Positions 12,240-22,606 of a stretch of DNA of 64,000 nt are shown here, piece after piece. A model generated the notes under the pieces. The model was not told the DNA's origin, ran no database searches, and saw only the letters and a program-made list of their open reading frames with translations. The translations under genes and the position numbers were made by a program. Source of the stretch: Pollenia angustigena (Eukaryota > Arthropoda > Insecta > Diptera > Polleniidae); the NCBI GenBank assembly GCA_930367215.1, contig OV884059.1, positions 60,297,393-60,361,392 on the forward strand. Reading direction: 5' to 3'. Each line of letters opens with the position of its first letter. Position 1 is the first letter of the stretch.

Positions 12240-12420
12240 TGTTTTTCGCAACTTATAACATAGAAACCTAGACGCATCGTTTAGTAAACGATCGAATCGG
12301 AAACACTTGCTTAAGTAATATTTTCGTGTCCGTCCGTCCATCTTGCTGGTTGTATGTCCATGTAAACCTTGTGTGAAAAGTAAAGGTAGCAGTTTTTAGA
12401 TAATTTGATAAAATTGGGTT
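12240..12420 (+). repeat. Dispersed repeat fragment (GTCCGTCCGTCCAT family)
   Basis: Contains CGATCGAATCGGAAACACTT followed by CCGTCCGTCCATC and TGTCCATGTAAACC, a combination that also occurs near 19,170-19,260 and, in reverse complement, near 29,140-29,220. A non-coding interspersed repeat of unknown class. Confidence 0.4.
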
Positions 12421-12693
12421 AATACGTTTAATTGTCATAAGAACAAAACCTATGAAAATTGTAAGAATATAACTCTATACGAATCTGGACCTCATAACAT
12501 AACTTTTAATGCAAATATTAATTTGTTGAATATTTTGCTTTTAATCAAGCCATATTTTGTTTTTTAGGCATATTTTTAAAAAAAAATTTTAGTGCATATT
12601 TTCAAATTATTAACATGTAAAACTTTGTTGCATTACTTGCTGTGATTTTGTCAAATAGTACTGAGGCAATTAAACGAATGAAATTTAGGTATA

Positions 12694-12963
12694 CAGGTAT
12701 GTGATGAAAATCGATCGATTTCAAAACGACCGTTTTTAAAAGGTGTGATGAATTTCGAACGATTTTAAAATCGATTTCTGAATTAAAGTCTTTAATTTTC
12801 GTTCAGAATACACTTCAGTTAACGTATATAATATAAAATTTTAAAGAATAAACACTAAAAATAAAAGGAATATGCATTTAAAATCCATTTTAAAAGATAC
12901 TGAAAACGATATTTTCGGTTTCAAATCGTATCGTTTTTAAAATCGATTTCCATCACATACCTG
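12694..12963. mobile_element. MITE with CAGGTATGTGATG ends
   Basis: Inverted ends CAGGTATGTGATG-AAATCGAT at both sides, interior rich in AAAATCGATTT-like words, about 270 bp, no coding. The CAGG start suggests hAT, but the flanks (left ...GTATA, right ATAATT) give no clear 8-bp duplication. It is nested in the pogo-like element. Confidence 0.6.
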
Positions 12964-14109
12964 ATAATTTTGTTTTGGGAGTTAAATTTTTAAGGCAATT
13001 ATCCGAATCGGGTAATTAAGCGTATGGCAATTAAAAGTGGATTTTTGTTTAAAAAATGGAAGAAAAAAAAACGGGGATTTAAAACTCGAGGTAAATAAGC
13101 GTGAAAGGCATTTAAGCGTGGGGTAATTAACCGGGTTATACTGTACGCATGTTCCGCACTTTGGCTCTTACCAGCTTCCACTCAATATCTAAGTGCATTT
13201 CTGCCGAAAATTTCCTGTAAAATGCCTGGGCATTTGGCTTCTGCAAATATTAAATTTGAGTTTAAAAATTTCTTTTTATAAACATATGTATGTACGAGTA
13301 TGTAATAATGCACAAACCTCAAAATCTCTATGCGCCATCAAAAATTCAACTAGCGCCTTCTCCTCTGCTACACTCCATTTTCTGGGAGGATTGGTGCGCA
13401 CACGTTTGGTCTTTGGCTGAAATAAAAACATTAATTGAATCTTAACTCATGTGTTGATAAAGTAAATAATATCTTACCTGAATATTTTCTAAAGCGTCCA
13501 TTTAAAACAATTCTGCAACAAGTTTTACGAAAAGAAATACAAATTTCGTTAAAAAAGTAAATGTAAACAAAAAAATCTTTTAGCAGAGACCTGTGTCGAA
13601 TACTTTTGTAGGCGGCGCCGCACAGTGCTTTGTCCCCATATAACGAAGGGACATAAATAGAAGGAGTTGTCAGAAATTTTTGAAATTTGGTACACAAGCA
13701 TAGAATAGCTTAGTTAAGAAAAATGTGAATTTTTGGACAAATCGGTCCAAGGACACGCCTACCTCCCATGTGTCCTGAAATGGAAAAATGTAATTTTAGC
13801 TTCAATAATGCCCACAAAACTACAAAAAATGGTCATACTAATACACACACAACTAGCAACGTATGTACAAATTTTCACTTAAATCTGAACAAGGACTCAA
13901 GGTCCTGCCATATATCCTTTTTCTTAAAAATGTTATAACACTTTCAAAAATTATCCGATCGTAATAAAATTTGGTATGAAAATTGATATTTGTTAGATAT
14001 ATATGTGTTTTGGTAGAATCGGATTATAAATGTGAAAAATACAAAAACATCATTTAATGAAAAATGAGTGAAAAACGCTTAAAATGCTCGTGCAAAAATA
14101 ACAAGTAAG

Positions 14110-14560
14110 AAAGTATAATCGGTCAAGCCCGACCATGTGATATCCTATAGCATAGTATTTAAAAACAAAGTTCCTAGATTGTAATCTATTTGGGACCCAT
14201 GGGCAATCATGGACCCACCAGAACAAAATTATGTTATGAGGTTAAGATTCGTTTCAAAGTTCTTTCTGCCGAATATTATTTAGATATCTTCATCTTCATA
14301 TATGGGTTTTTTGGATGAGGGTTTATATGTAACCTTTGGTTTATATTGGTATGTTACTACATATATTTTTAAGGAAGTTGGCATTAAAAGCTATTTTCGG
14401 GAGAATGATTTGTATGGGAGCTATGTTCAAAAATAGAAAGATTCCAATAAAATTTGATAAGCTGATTTTGATTGCAATAAAATTGATTAGAGATGTGCAC
14501 GTTCATTTTTTGAACCACGCGCCCTCACTTTTACTCGTTTGTAAAAGTAAGTATTTATTA
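14110..14560 (+). repeat. Dispersed repeat, copy inside the Transib-like element
   Basis: Contains words such as TATAATCGGTCAAGCCCGAC, TTTGTATGGGAGCTATG and GATTCCAATAAAATTTGATA, shared with 28,640-28,760 on the same strand and with 18,880-19,460 in rearranged or inverted form. Non-coding; class unknown. Confidence 0.5.
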
Positions 14561-14678
14561 AATATATAAATTGATTTAACATTTTAATAGAAAATTTTTA
14601 TTTTCTTTTAAATTGAAAACCCTGTATGCAATATTTTCGAACACTCCACAATAGAATTGCTCTTACTACAAACAAAGG

Positions 14679-16020
14679 CTGTTACCAAAAAAAAACTTCT
14701 GTCACGTAACCATCTTCAATTTAAATAAAAAATAACGGCACTAAGTCACATTTTGAAAATATTCTTTATACGATGAAAAACCAACGTCATCTGGGAATTT
14801 AGCGCCATCTTGTGTCGACAAAAAGAAACAGACACAACTGTTATACTAATTTTTTTTAATTTATCTTGTCAATTTTTCTAATTCAATAGTATATATATTT
14901 GGATTTTTTTCTTATTATGTTCCTAGTTTATTTTTTTTTAACTAATTCAATCTATGAAAGTTTGAGCAAAAATCACGAAAATAGCATTTTTTTTAAATAA
15001 ATTTTTTTTTAAGTTGTGGTAAAATTTTTTAAATTTTTTTTTTTGTAGTTATTAGAAAACAGTCTAAATATTCGAAATCAGAAAAAAACCCATAGACCAT
15101 ATTTTTCTTTTTTTTTTAATATTCCATCAAAATTAGAAAATTTTTAGAGCTTAAGTAAATAATAAGCATTTTTCAAACCATTAAAAAATATGTATAGGAG
15201 CATAATTCCAGTAAAAGTTTTTTATAGATGGTTTAGAATATAGTTAGCTGTTACAGAAAAAAATTTGAATCTCGTAATCCAAAAAATTAATTTTTTACAA
15301 TTATTTTCTTGAAACAATAAAAAACCAAGGGCATTTGTGATTTCAGCGCCCTCTTATGCCGTAGAATGCAGACAAACACAAACAATTTTTTATACATATT
15401 TTGACTTTTATTGTTTTTTATTGAATGGTATAAGTTTGAATTAATATTTCACAGTATTTGTAGTTAATTGTCTTTTAAACTCCTGAAAACTATCAAAATT
15501 TGATCAAAAATCATGAAAATAGCCATTTAAAAAAAGTTTTTTTTTTTCAAGTTGTGGTAAAATTTTTTCAATTTTTTTTTTTGTAGTTATTAGAAAACAG
15601 TCTAAATATTCGAAATCAGAAAAAAACCCATAGACCATATTTTTCTTTTTTTTTTAATATTCCATCAAAGTTAGAAAACTTTTAGAGCTTAAGTAAATAA
15701 TAAGCATTTTTCAAACCAATAAAAAAACACTTATGAGAAAATAAATCAATAAAATTTTTTTACAGTTAGTTCTAAATATAGTAAACTACTACAGAAAAAA
15801 ATTTCAATCTCGTGCTTTAAAAAACAACAGTTTTACAACAGTTTTCCTAAAGCATGTAAAACTCAAGTAGTTGTTTGGCCATTTTTACTATAAATTCTCA
15901 AACTTTGGCGCCCTCTAGCGCCGCCAAAAAGAGTTAAATCTAAAAAATTCTTCAAAATTCATTTTAATTATTTTGTTATCTATCGATCTGTACATTTTTA
16001 AGCACAATATAAGACTTGTT
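14679..16020. repeat. Tandem array, ~540-570 bp period, about 2.5 units
   Basis: Unit starts are recognisable near 14,679, 15,248 and 15,786 (GTTACAGAAAAAAATTTGAA-type). Each unit holds a block AGAAAACAGTCTAAATATTC (15,052 and 15,590) and a GCGCC-rich block (GCGCCATCTTGTG at about 14,802, GCGCCCTCTTATG at about 15,348, GCGCCCTCTAGCGCCG at about 15,908). Satellite-like filling of the Transib-like element. Confidence 0.75.
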
Positions 16021-16204
16021 TTTTTTTTGATTTATGTCTATGGGCCAAAGCACTGTGCGCCGGCTTGTGGAAAATAGACTGGTGGTCTTGCTTAACTTTT
16101 AGAAACTTGATTTTTTGACTGCGTTTCTCGGGGTCGGCTCCCTAAAATTATCGGCGGCTTGGCTTAAGCGGCTATTCGGCGCAGGTCTCTGCTGGTTGGT
16201 TACG

Positions 16205-16403
16205 ACCAGCGTTGCCATTTGCCAAGTTTTCCCTTATTTTGCAAGTTTTTTGAAATGCATAAATGTTTTAAATTTAATTAAAGTTTTTTCAACTTTTTCC
16301 AAATACATCTTTTTCTTTTAAAAGTTTTGACACTTTGTTATTAGCAACAAGTTTTTTTCAAGAAAAAATAAGTTTTTTAAAATATATATATGGTAACGCT
16401 GGT
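16205..16403. mobile_element. MITE with ACCAGCGTTGCCA ends
   Basis: ACCAGCGTTGCCAT on the left and reverse complement ACCAGCGTTACCAT on the right enclose a T-rich ~200-bp spacer with no coding capacity. Target duplication not clear. Confidence 0.55.
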
Positions 16404-17175
16404 TAGGACAGCATAATAAACATAGCATGCAGGGTAGTATTAATTTAAGACACTTTTCGTTTACAAAGCAACAACAATATTTTTAAACCATTGTGAAATA
16501 TTAGGACATTTTGACAATATGACATGATAGGATACCTTGTGAATTGACTAATTGTTTAAATTGATGTAGGACATGATTTAAATTTCTAATTAAATTTATA
16601 TAAATATAAATATAAATATAAATTTTTATATAACAAAAATATCTAAAACAGTTTTTCATCAAATACTCGTAAATGTGTTCAAGTGTGTCCTTAATTGTCC
16701 ATTCATGCATTTATATTTGTTTATGATTTCTATTTATTATTCATAGAATTTTAAGTGTCTAGTCTAAAAAGGGTCACTGCCATGTTCATATGTATGTATG
16801 TATGTATATTGCATTCATAGCTGTTTTTATATAAAATGTATTTATAAATAACGAAAGTTCCGTTCACATATTAATATTATAAGCTATTAGGCTGAATTAA
16901 ATGAAACAAGCTAGAGTAGAACATCGCTACAACGTGCACTTTTTAAACAATGTCGAACTACTCGAAGGAACCGAAACTTTTATTGCGTTATAAAAATAAA
17001 TACATTGTATTCTAACCGTCGTCTGTTTTAACCGTGTTTCACTGTAGTTTGTAAAAACATTTACGTTTAAGAAAAAATATTCCGTTAATCGCGATTATCA
17101 ATTTCATGAACCTTTAACGTTTCAGCCTTCATATTCCGATTCAGCGGACAATTTTTCATTAGGGATCAGATTCAT
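16404..17175. other. AT-rich non-coding, nothing identified
   Basis: Contains a short (TATG)n run near 16,788-16,808 and an (ATATAA)n run near 16,597-16,630. I see no gene, and only weak transposon-end-like words. Confidence 0.35.
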
Positions 17176-18053
17176 TTGGTCAAAAAACTGTCACGTAGTG
17201 TAATCATTCCAAGCAAAACGCAGTTTAAGTTTAAGTATTTGGTAGCCAAACTCTCTATATTATGCGAGACAAGATGGGTGGACCGTCACGACTCAATCTT
17301 ACACTTTCACTGTTCATCATATACTAGAAGTAGAAGAAGAAGGAAAGGTAGAGATACTTCATCAAAATCGTATATTAAGGATCGCACTTAGTACTTTTGA
17401 ATTTATTTGCGGAATATACATTTAAAGTGTGATACTTATATGATACACAGCCGCTTATTATCATTTTACAAGAGCACGATATAGATCTTCCAAAAGTATC
17501 AATCCTTATCAAAACTTTAATTATGAGCCTTGAAGAGAACAGAAATTAAGCCAAAGAACAATTCAAAGCGATTTTTGAAAAAGTTAAAGTTATTTGCGTT
17601 CAAATCGAGGTTCCAATCGAAAAGACAAGATTTAATCGAAATAAACACATCCAAAATGTTGAAGATCGGTAGTGTTGTAGGTTACATTCCTCTTATTGAA
17701 TTTGTTTTAGAAGATCTCAAATAACCTTTCAATTTTTCGTATCAATGCTTGTCAGTAATACTACAAGCGAGAGGTCATTTCCTACCCTTCGTCGAATAAA
17801 AACATGGCTCAGATCAACAATGACAGATGATAGACTGTATTATCTAAATTTGCCTCACAAATAAATAATAAATTGCTTATTTAAAAAGATTAGTTTATTT
17901 TAATTTATATGGAATATTTTATTTAACCTTAGTGTTGAATTTTTTTAATATAATATAAACATATTGTTTTAAATAAACTGTTAAAAACAAATTTTCTACT
18001 TTTTTGTATCATAAAAAATTCCTCCCCTAAGGCTCAAGCTTGATCCGCGCCTG
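17176..18053 (+). pseudogene. hAT-B transposase 3' half, broken
   Basis: A hAT transposase remnant of the lineage annotated in insects as 52-kDa-repressor-like. Visible blocks are KLSILCETRWVDRHDSILHF near 17,245, the FEKVKVICVQIEV region near 17,575, and the C-terminal dimerisation block SERSFPTLRRIKTWLRSTM then TDDRLYYLNLPH (17,775-17,860). Several frameshifts and stops separate them. Downstream, at about 18,030-18,053, is GGCTCAAGCTTGATCC then GCGCCTG, the reverse of a CAGGCGCGGATC hAT-type end, so the element probably finishes at 18,053. Related copies: 36,536-37,913 (and its mirror), and 49,207-50,970 on the minus strand. Confidence 0.78.
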
Positions 18054-18344
18054 CATAACGGTTAGGATAAAAATTGTGTACAACAACCCAATTATGTAAA
18101 TTTATACGTTTATTTTTACGTGTAAGGTAGCAGACTCAGAATCGGTCCACATTGGACTACAGCTTCGATACAAAAACTTATCCCGAATATAGCTTTTCAT
18201 GCCATAACTAACTTATAAATGTTAGTATTTACATAAAAATTGGCGACATTGACTTTTGTTGTTGTTCTGGTGCATTCAAAATTTGACACAGGTTCCATAT
18301 TAATCCTTTCTTAAAATCAGTGAATGGCAAACAAATTTCATATA

Positions 18345-18835
18345 CAGTCGGGCCTGAATTATCCGTGATGGTCGGGACCAGAAGCATTACGGAAAATCGA
18401 TTTTCACGATTAATCGAATAACAATTTCGATTATACAGTTTTTTTTTTGTTTTAATAGAATTTGTTTTAAGAGAATTTAATAAAAAACTGCGTTTAAAAA
18501 AAATCGCGACTACAAGACTTTAATTTTTATTAAGTTTTTTCCTTCTCCTGTAAAGTAAGGAAAACGTTAGATAGGGCTTTTCTATATTTAAGTAACGTTA
18601 TGTATATATTGAAATTAAATTAGTATGTATACATTACATTTTCTACTGAAAACATGTGGCATGTGTAAGCAAAAAAAGAATACAATTTCTTAAAAAGAGT
18701 CATGTAATGTTGTTTGTTTAATATTATTCTCCTGCCATCACGGATAATAGATGTTATCACAAAGACTGATCTTTGGCCAACACGGTTAATCGGGGTTACC
18801 GGTTAACCGGATCACGGATAATCGAGGCCCGACTG
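18345..18835. mobile_element. Pogo/Tigger-like MITE
   Basis: Near-perfect terminal repeats, CAGTCGGGCCTGAATTATCC (left) and CAGTCGGGCCTCGATTATCC (right, reverse complement), with TA on each side (18,343-18,344; 18,836-18,837). Additional CCGTGAT/GGTTAATCG words sit just inside. 491 bp, no transposase. The ends resemble those of the larger pogo-like element at 11,070 in style (CAGT...ATTATCC) but are a distinct family. Confidence 0.82.
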
Positions 18836-18879
18836 TATATGAATATGTTTTTCGAGTTTATATTTGGAACAGAGAATTT

Positions 18880-19620
18880 ATGAATCTTAACGTCAATTAC
18901 AAAATTTCATTGTGGCGGTTCCATGATTGCCCACGGGTCCGAAATAGGGTCCACTTGCAAAAAGTTGTTCTTATATACTGTGGTGTAGGGTATTATATGG
19001 TCAAGCTTGACCGACTTTACTTACTGACTTGCTTAACGGGAAAGGTACCTCACTTTCCCATGTATTTTTTATGCACCTATATTTACTTTTTATACTCACA
19101 CTACAATAGTGGAGAGGGTATGATGCATATGTGCTAATGTTTTTCAAACCTTTAAACATTGGTCATACAAATGTAAGTGTACCGATCGGCTCTGAATCAC
19201 TTTCCGAGTTGATCTAACAATGTCTGTCCAGCTGGCTGGCTGTCCATGTAATAATTGGCACACGGACCAAGCCTATTGAAAACGGTTATAATCGGTCCTT
19301 ATTTTCACATAGCCCCCATAAAAGCTTCTTTCCGGAAAAGGGTCTTTGTGCCCATCTTATATGATGGTATTAAGATTTAATTTGTCCAATCTTATTTTAT
19401 TGCAATCAAAATAATCTTATCAAATTTTGTTGGTAAATGCAAAATTTGCACTTGGTATGTTCGAGACAAAATTGGCCTTGTGATTTTCTTTATACATAGG
19501 CCGTAGCGGGCCAGAAAATGCATTTCATTCTGCTGGTGTCTAATAATTGTAAATTTTTCTGTACATACAATATACTTAATTGCTGTCCAAAGGAAAGCTA
19601 AGGTAAAATCTAACAAGAAG
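18880..19620 (-). repeat. Dispersed repeat, rearranged copy
   Basis: Holds CCATGATTGCCCACGGGTCC, TATGGTCAAGCTTGACCGAC, CCGATCGGCTCTGAATCA and TGTCCAGCTGGCTGGCTGTC. The same words recur at 14,110-14,560 and 28,640-29,300, partly inverted. Non-coding. Confidence 0.45.
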
Positions 19621-19951
19621 ATACAATATAATAGTCTGGTAGTTTATAAAGTAATTTCTGAAAAATTGAAGGAATAGGACTATTACAAAAAAGCTTTATA
19701 AAATACATAACTGAAATTTAGCTCATAGAATAAATTCGAAAAATAAAAAATGTTTTTGATAATATTTAATTTATAAGATTTTGTTTGTCGTGCTTTTTTT
19801 TTTTTTTTTGCATTATTTATTTATTGAATCTTCATATATTAAATATGAACTAACAATAATTAATCAAATCTTAACCTAATATTATTTTTTGTCCTGCCAG
19901 TGCCAGACAAAAATTTTGTTCATCGCGGGTTCTGTTCACTTTTATAGGTGT

Positions 19952-22606
19952 TTATCGCTCATCTAATTGGACAAGTTCCGCAGTGTCTCTTCTTCTTAAG
20001 CGAGTGTGGCCGCTATCATTTAAAATATTTCGTGCTAGTGGGTTCGGGTGCAATTCGAGCCTTTTTAAGTATTTTACTGCATATTTCGTAATCATAGTTT
20101 TAACTAATGGAACATTGAGATCCTTGTGAATATTTGAGTTTTTAACATACCAAGGGGCAGCTGTGATTATTCGAAGTAATTTATTTTGGCGCCTTTGAAT
20201 TTTTTCGATATTAGAGGCCGAGGCAGTGCCCCATAACTGAATACCATAGCACCAGATTGGCTTTAAGATGGAGTTGTAAAGAAGAAGTTTGCAGTCGAGA
20301 CTAAGGACAGAGTTTCTTCCAATAAGCCAATGAATTTGGATGGCTTTTAGTTTCATTTGAGTTAATTTTGCCTCTATATGGCTTTTCCACGTTAAACGGC
20401 GATCTAGATGAATACCGAGGTATTTTACATGCGAATTTTGAGGTATTATTTGATTATTGATTTTAATAGGGGGGCATGATTCCCGACGCAAGGTGAATGT
20501 TATATGTACGCATTTTTGCTCATTGACCTCTATCCTCCATTGCTTTAACCATAGTTCGAGTTGAAATATATGATCCTGTAGGTATCGAGATGCTTCTTGA
20601 CGGTTTTCGTGCACGCTCAAAAAAGCTGTATCATCAGCAAATGTTGAAGTTTGTGTGTAGTTGTTTGTTGGTATATCCGAGGTATATATTAAGTATAAAA
20701 GTGGGCCCAGGATGCTTCCCTGAGGGACTCCAGCGTCAATTTGCTGAGGAGAGCTTAAATAATCACCTTCTTTAATAATAAACTTTCGACCGACTAAATA
20801 GCTTTCTAACAGCTTGTGTATGTTTACTGGTAAGTTAAGCTTCAATTTATGTAATAAGCCTTCATGCCAGACTTTATCGAAAGCTTGAGAAACATCGATG
20901 AAGAGAGCGGAACAATATTTTTTTTCTTCAAATGTTTTTCTTATTGCGTTTACTATACGGTGGGTTTGCTCAATTGTGCTGTGTTCTCTTCTAAAGCCGA
21001 ATTGGTGGTTAGGAATACATCTATTATCATTTAAAATTGGGGTTAATTTTGACGCTAACAGCTTCTCAAACAGCTTTGATATATTAGAAAGTAAGCTTAT
21101 AGGCCTATATGACTCAACTTTTGTGTGATCCTTTCCAGGTTTAGGTATCATGGTGACTAAGGAGACCTTCCACTTTTGAGGATAGTATTCAAGGCGTAAA
21201 ATAGCATTAAAAATTAAAAGAATAATTTTCTTTGCTATGCTGGGTAGCTCCAAAAGCATTTTGTTACTGATCTTGTCAAAACCAGGAGCCTCTTTGGGGT
21301 TTAAATCACAAATAGCCTTTTCGATTTCTCTTATCTCAAATCTTAGCGGAACAGCTGCTCTAGCAGCAACAGGTGGTAACTCGACCGCAATATCGTGAGA
21401 TATATTTGGGGTAAATACGTTTTTTAAATGATTGACAAACAGATTTCCTTTTTTAACATCATTTCTTGCCCAACTTCCATTCAAGTTTCTTAATGGTGGT
21501 TTAGAGACAACTGGCCTTTTGAGATTTCTAGCTGCACGCCATAATGAGTAGTCTGATTGTGGGGTTGCATCAAGTTCCTTAAGATATTTTTCCAGAGAAG
21601 CCGTTTTCTTAGTCTGCAGTAACTTTCTTAGTCTTTTTGTACACTCTTTAAGTAAGTTCTTAAGTTGAGGGGATCTGTGCAATTGCCACTCTCTTCGAGC
21701 CCTCCTTTTTTCAGACAAAAGATGCTCGACATCTGTGGAATATATTTTTATAGTTTTTGTTTTTTTGGGGGCAATATTGGAATGTTGAACAGCTAGTTTC
21801 AGAAAACTGTCAAAATTGTCAATATAGCGATCTACATAATCCGGTGTACTGAGCGGAATATTTTCTGTGCAATGGGTACTGAGATATTTTTTATATTTTA
21901 ACCAATTAATTTGCGTAGCTGTCGTCGGAGGTACAATTTTATTGGGGTTCATTATAGTAACAATTGTAGGTGTGTGGTCGGAAGATAAATCTAGGGAGGC
22001 TTCAACTTGAATCGTTTCTATGGGAATGTTTTTAACCACGCCGAAATCTATGACATCTGGAATTTTTTGAAGATCAGTGGGCCATGTTGGTTGTCCGCTC
22101 GCTACCACATTTAAATCCATTTTAGAAATTATGTTAAATAAAACACGACCCTTTGGTGTTATAAGTCGCGACCCCCAGAGGGTATGTTTAGCGTTATAAT
22201 CGCCAGCGGCTAGGAAACACGGTCCTAATGATTTAAAATATTTACAATATTGGTCCTCCGATATTGAAAATCTAGGCGGGGAGTATAACGATGAAATTAT
22301 TAGGTTTCTATTTAATTCCTCAACGCAAATGTTCGTTGCCTGGAGATAATCTTCACGATGATCACACATTAGGTAGTGTTTGACTCGGGCCTTTATTAAA
22401 ATGGCAGCACCTCTACAAGCTCTATCTCGAGGGTCCTTGGTATCATATAGTATATAACCATTTATTTTAAACGTACTTCTTGAGGTCAAATGAGTTTCAG
22501 AAATCATCATGACATCAATTTGTTTATTTTTAAGAAAGTATTCTAATTCATTTTTATGTTGGCGGATGCCGTTTGCGTTCCAAAAACAAATTTTTAAACA
22601 GTTCAT
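19952..22606 (-). CDS. Jockey LINE ORF2: endonuclease + reverse transcriptase
   Basis: An 884-residue protein needed for target-primed reverse transcription. The N-terminal ~220 residues are an APE-type endonuclease with FWNANGI, SETHLTS, AAGDYNAKHTLWGSR and SSDHTP. The reverse transcriptase occupies roughly residues 430-720, with YRPISLLSNISKLFEKLLAS, HQFGFRREHSTIEQ, DVSQAFDKVWHEG, GVPQGSILGPLLY and the catalytic FADDTAFLS. The C-terminal ~150 residues include GYGIQLWGTAS-like (WCYGIQLWGTAS) and RRQNKLLRIITAAPW, normal for Jockey/F elements. The length is ordinary for the clade. The start at 22,606 overlaps the ORF1 stop (ATGA), suggesting termination-reinitiation. All expected motifs are intact. 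Confidence 0.95.
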   Translation of the reverse strand: MNCLKICFWNANGIRQHKNELEYFLKNKQIDVMMISETHLTSRSTFKINGYILYDTKDPRDRACRGAAILIKARVKHYLMCDHREDYLQATNICVEELNRNLIISSLYSPPRFSISEDQYCKYFKSLGPCFLAAGDYNAKHTLWGSRLITPKGRVLFNIISKMDLNVVASGQPTWPTDLQKIPDVIDFGVVKNIPIETIQVEASLDLSSDHTPTIVTIMNPNKIVPPTTATQINWLKYKKYLSTHCTENIPLSTPDYVDRYIDNFDSFLKLAVQHSNIAPKKTKTIKIYSTDVEHLLSEKRRARREWQLHRSPQLKNLLKECTKRLRKLLQTKKTASLEKYLKELDATPQSDYSLWRAARNLKRPVVSKPPLRNLNGSWARNDVKKGNLFVNHLKNVFTPNISHDIAVELPPVAARAAVPLRFEIREIEKAICDLNPKEAPGFDKISNKMLLELPSIAKKIILLIFNAILRLEYYPQKWKVSLVTMIPKPGKDHTKVESYRPISLLSNISKLFEKLLASKLTPILNDNRCIPNHQFGFRREHSTIEQTHRIVNAIRKTFEEKKYCSALFIDVSQAFDKVWHEGLLHKLKLNLPVNIHKLLESYLVGRKFIIKEGDYLSSPQQIDAGVPQGSILGPLLYLIYTSDIPTNNYTQTSTFADDTAFLSVHENRQEASRYLQDHIFQLELWLKQWRIEVNEQKCVHITFTLRRESCPPIKINNQIIPQNSHVKYLGIHLDRRLTWKSHIEAKLTQMKLKAIQIHWLIGRNSVLSLDCKLLLYNSILKPIWCYGIQLWGTASASNIEKIQRRQNKLLRIITAAPWYVKNSNIHKDLNVPLVKTMITKYAVKYLKRLELHPNPLARNILNDSGHTRLRRRDTAELVQLDER

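Larger units (their letters stand above)
11070..13143. mobile_element. Pogo-like non-autonomous element in the SANT gene
   Basis: Termini CAGTATTCCACGGATAATTA (left) and CAGTATAACCCGGTTAATTA (right, reverse complement) form an imperfect inverted repeat of pogo/Tigger style, flanked by TA at 11,068-11,069 and 13,144-13,145. Excision with one TA restores the open frame of the interrupted exon, independent proof of both ends. No transposase is visible inside. The interior has tandem GAGGTAATTA palindromes (about 11,640-11,750), a nested MITE (12,694-12,963) and more GGTAATTA words near the right end. Length 2,074 bp. Confidence 0.85.
10481..13501 (-). pseudogene. Harbinger Myb/SANT partner gene, 4 exons, split by insertion
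   Basis: The accessory DNA-binding protein of the Harbinger element. I read exon 1 at 13,501-13,478 (MDALENIQ), a 61-nt intron, exon 2 at 13,416-13,318 (PPRKWSVAEEKALVEFLMA, the first SANT helix with its Trp), a 77-nt intron, exon 3 from 13,240 (FYRKFSAEM, KVRNMR), then a pogo-like insertion at 11,070-13,143. Exon 3 resumes at 11,067 (FNKAKNWEGSTGAGSMEG) to 10,996. Intron 3 (10,995-10,929) leads to exon 4, with KMC-FF-ELDDIFGSR and a long Glu/Lys/Arg coiled coil to the stop at 10,481. Joining exon 3 across the insertion with one TA is in frame. One break remains: a 9-base A/T run (10,898-10,906) appears one base short. Other protein families with SANT-like domains are possible, but the convergent transposase makes this call strong. 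Confidence 0.85.
13621..16057. mobile_element. Transib-like non-autonomous element, CACAGTG ends
   Basis: Both ends are CACAGTGCTTTG (the right one as CAAAGCACTGTG), and both are flanked by the 5-bp direct repeat CGCCG (13,616-13,620 and 16,058-16,062). A CACWRTG terminus plus a 5-bp GC-rich (CGNCG-like) duplication is the signature of Transib, the superfamily related to RAG1. Behind each heptamer is a shared A-rich 9-mer, ACATAAATA on the left after 23 bases and ACATAAATC on the right after 13 bases. No transposase is encoded; the interior is a ~540-bp tandem repeat. Length 2,437 bp. The family call rests on ends and duplication only. Confidence 0.8.
13584..16193. repeat. Outer inverted repeat hosting the Transib-like element
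   Basis: CAGAGACCTGTGTCGAATA at 13,584 is mirrored by the reverse complement CAGAGACCTGCGCCGAATA ending near 16,191. The Transib-like element lies inside it. No matching target duplication was found, so the class is open. Confidence 0.5.
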
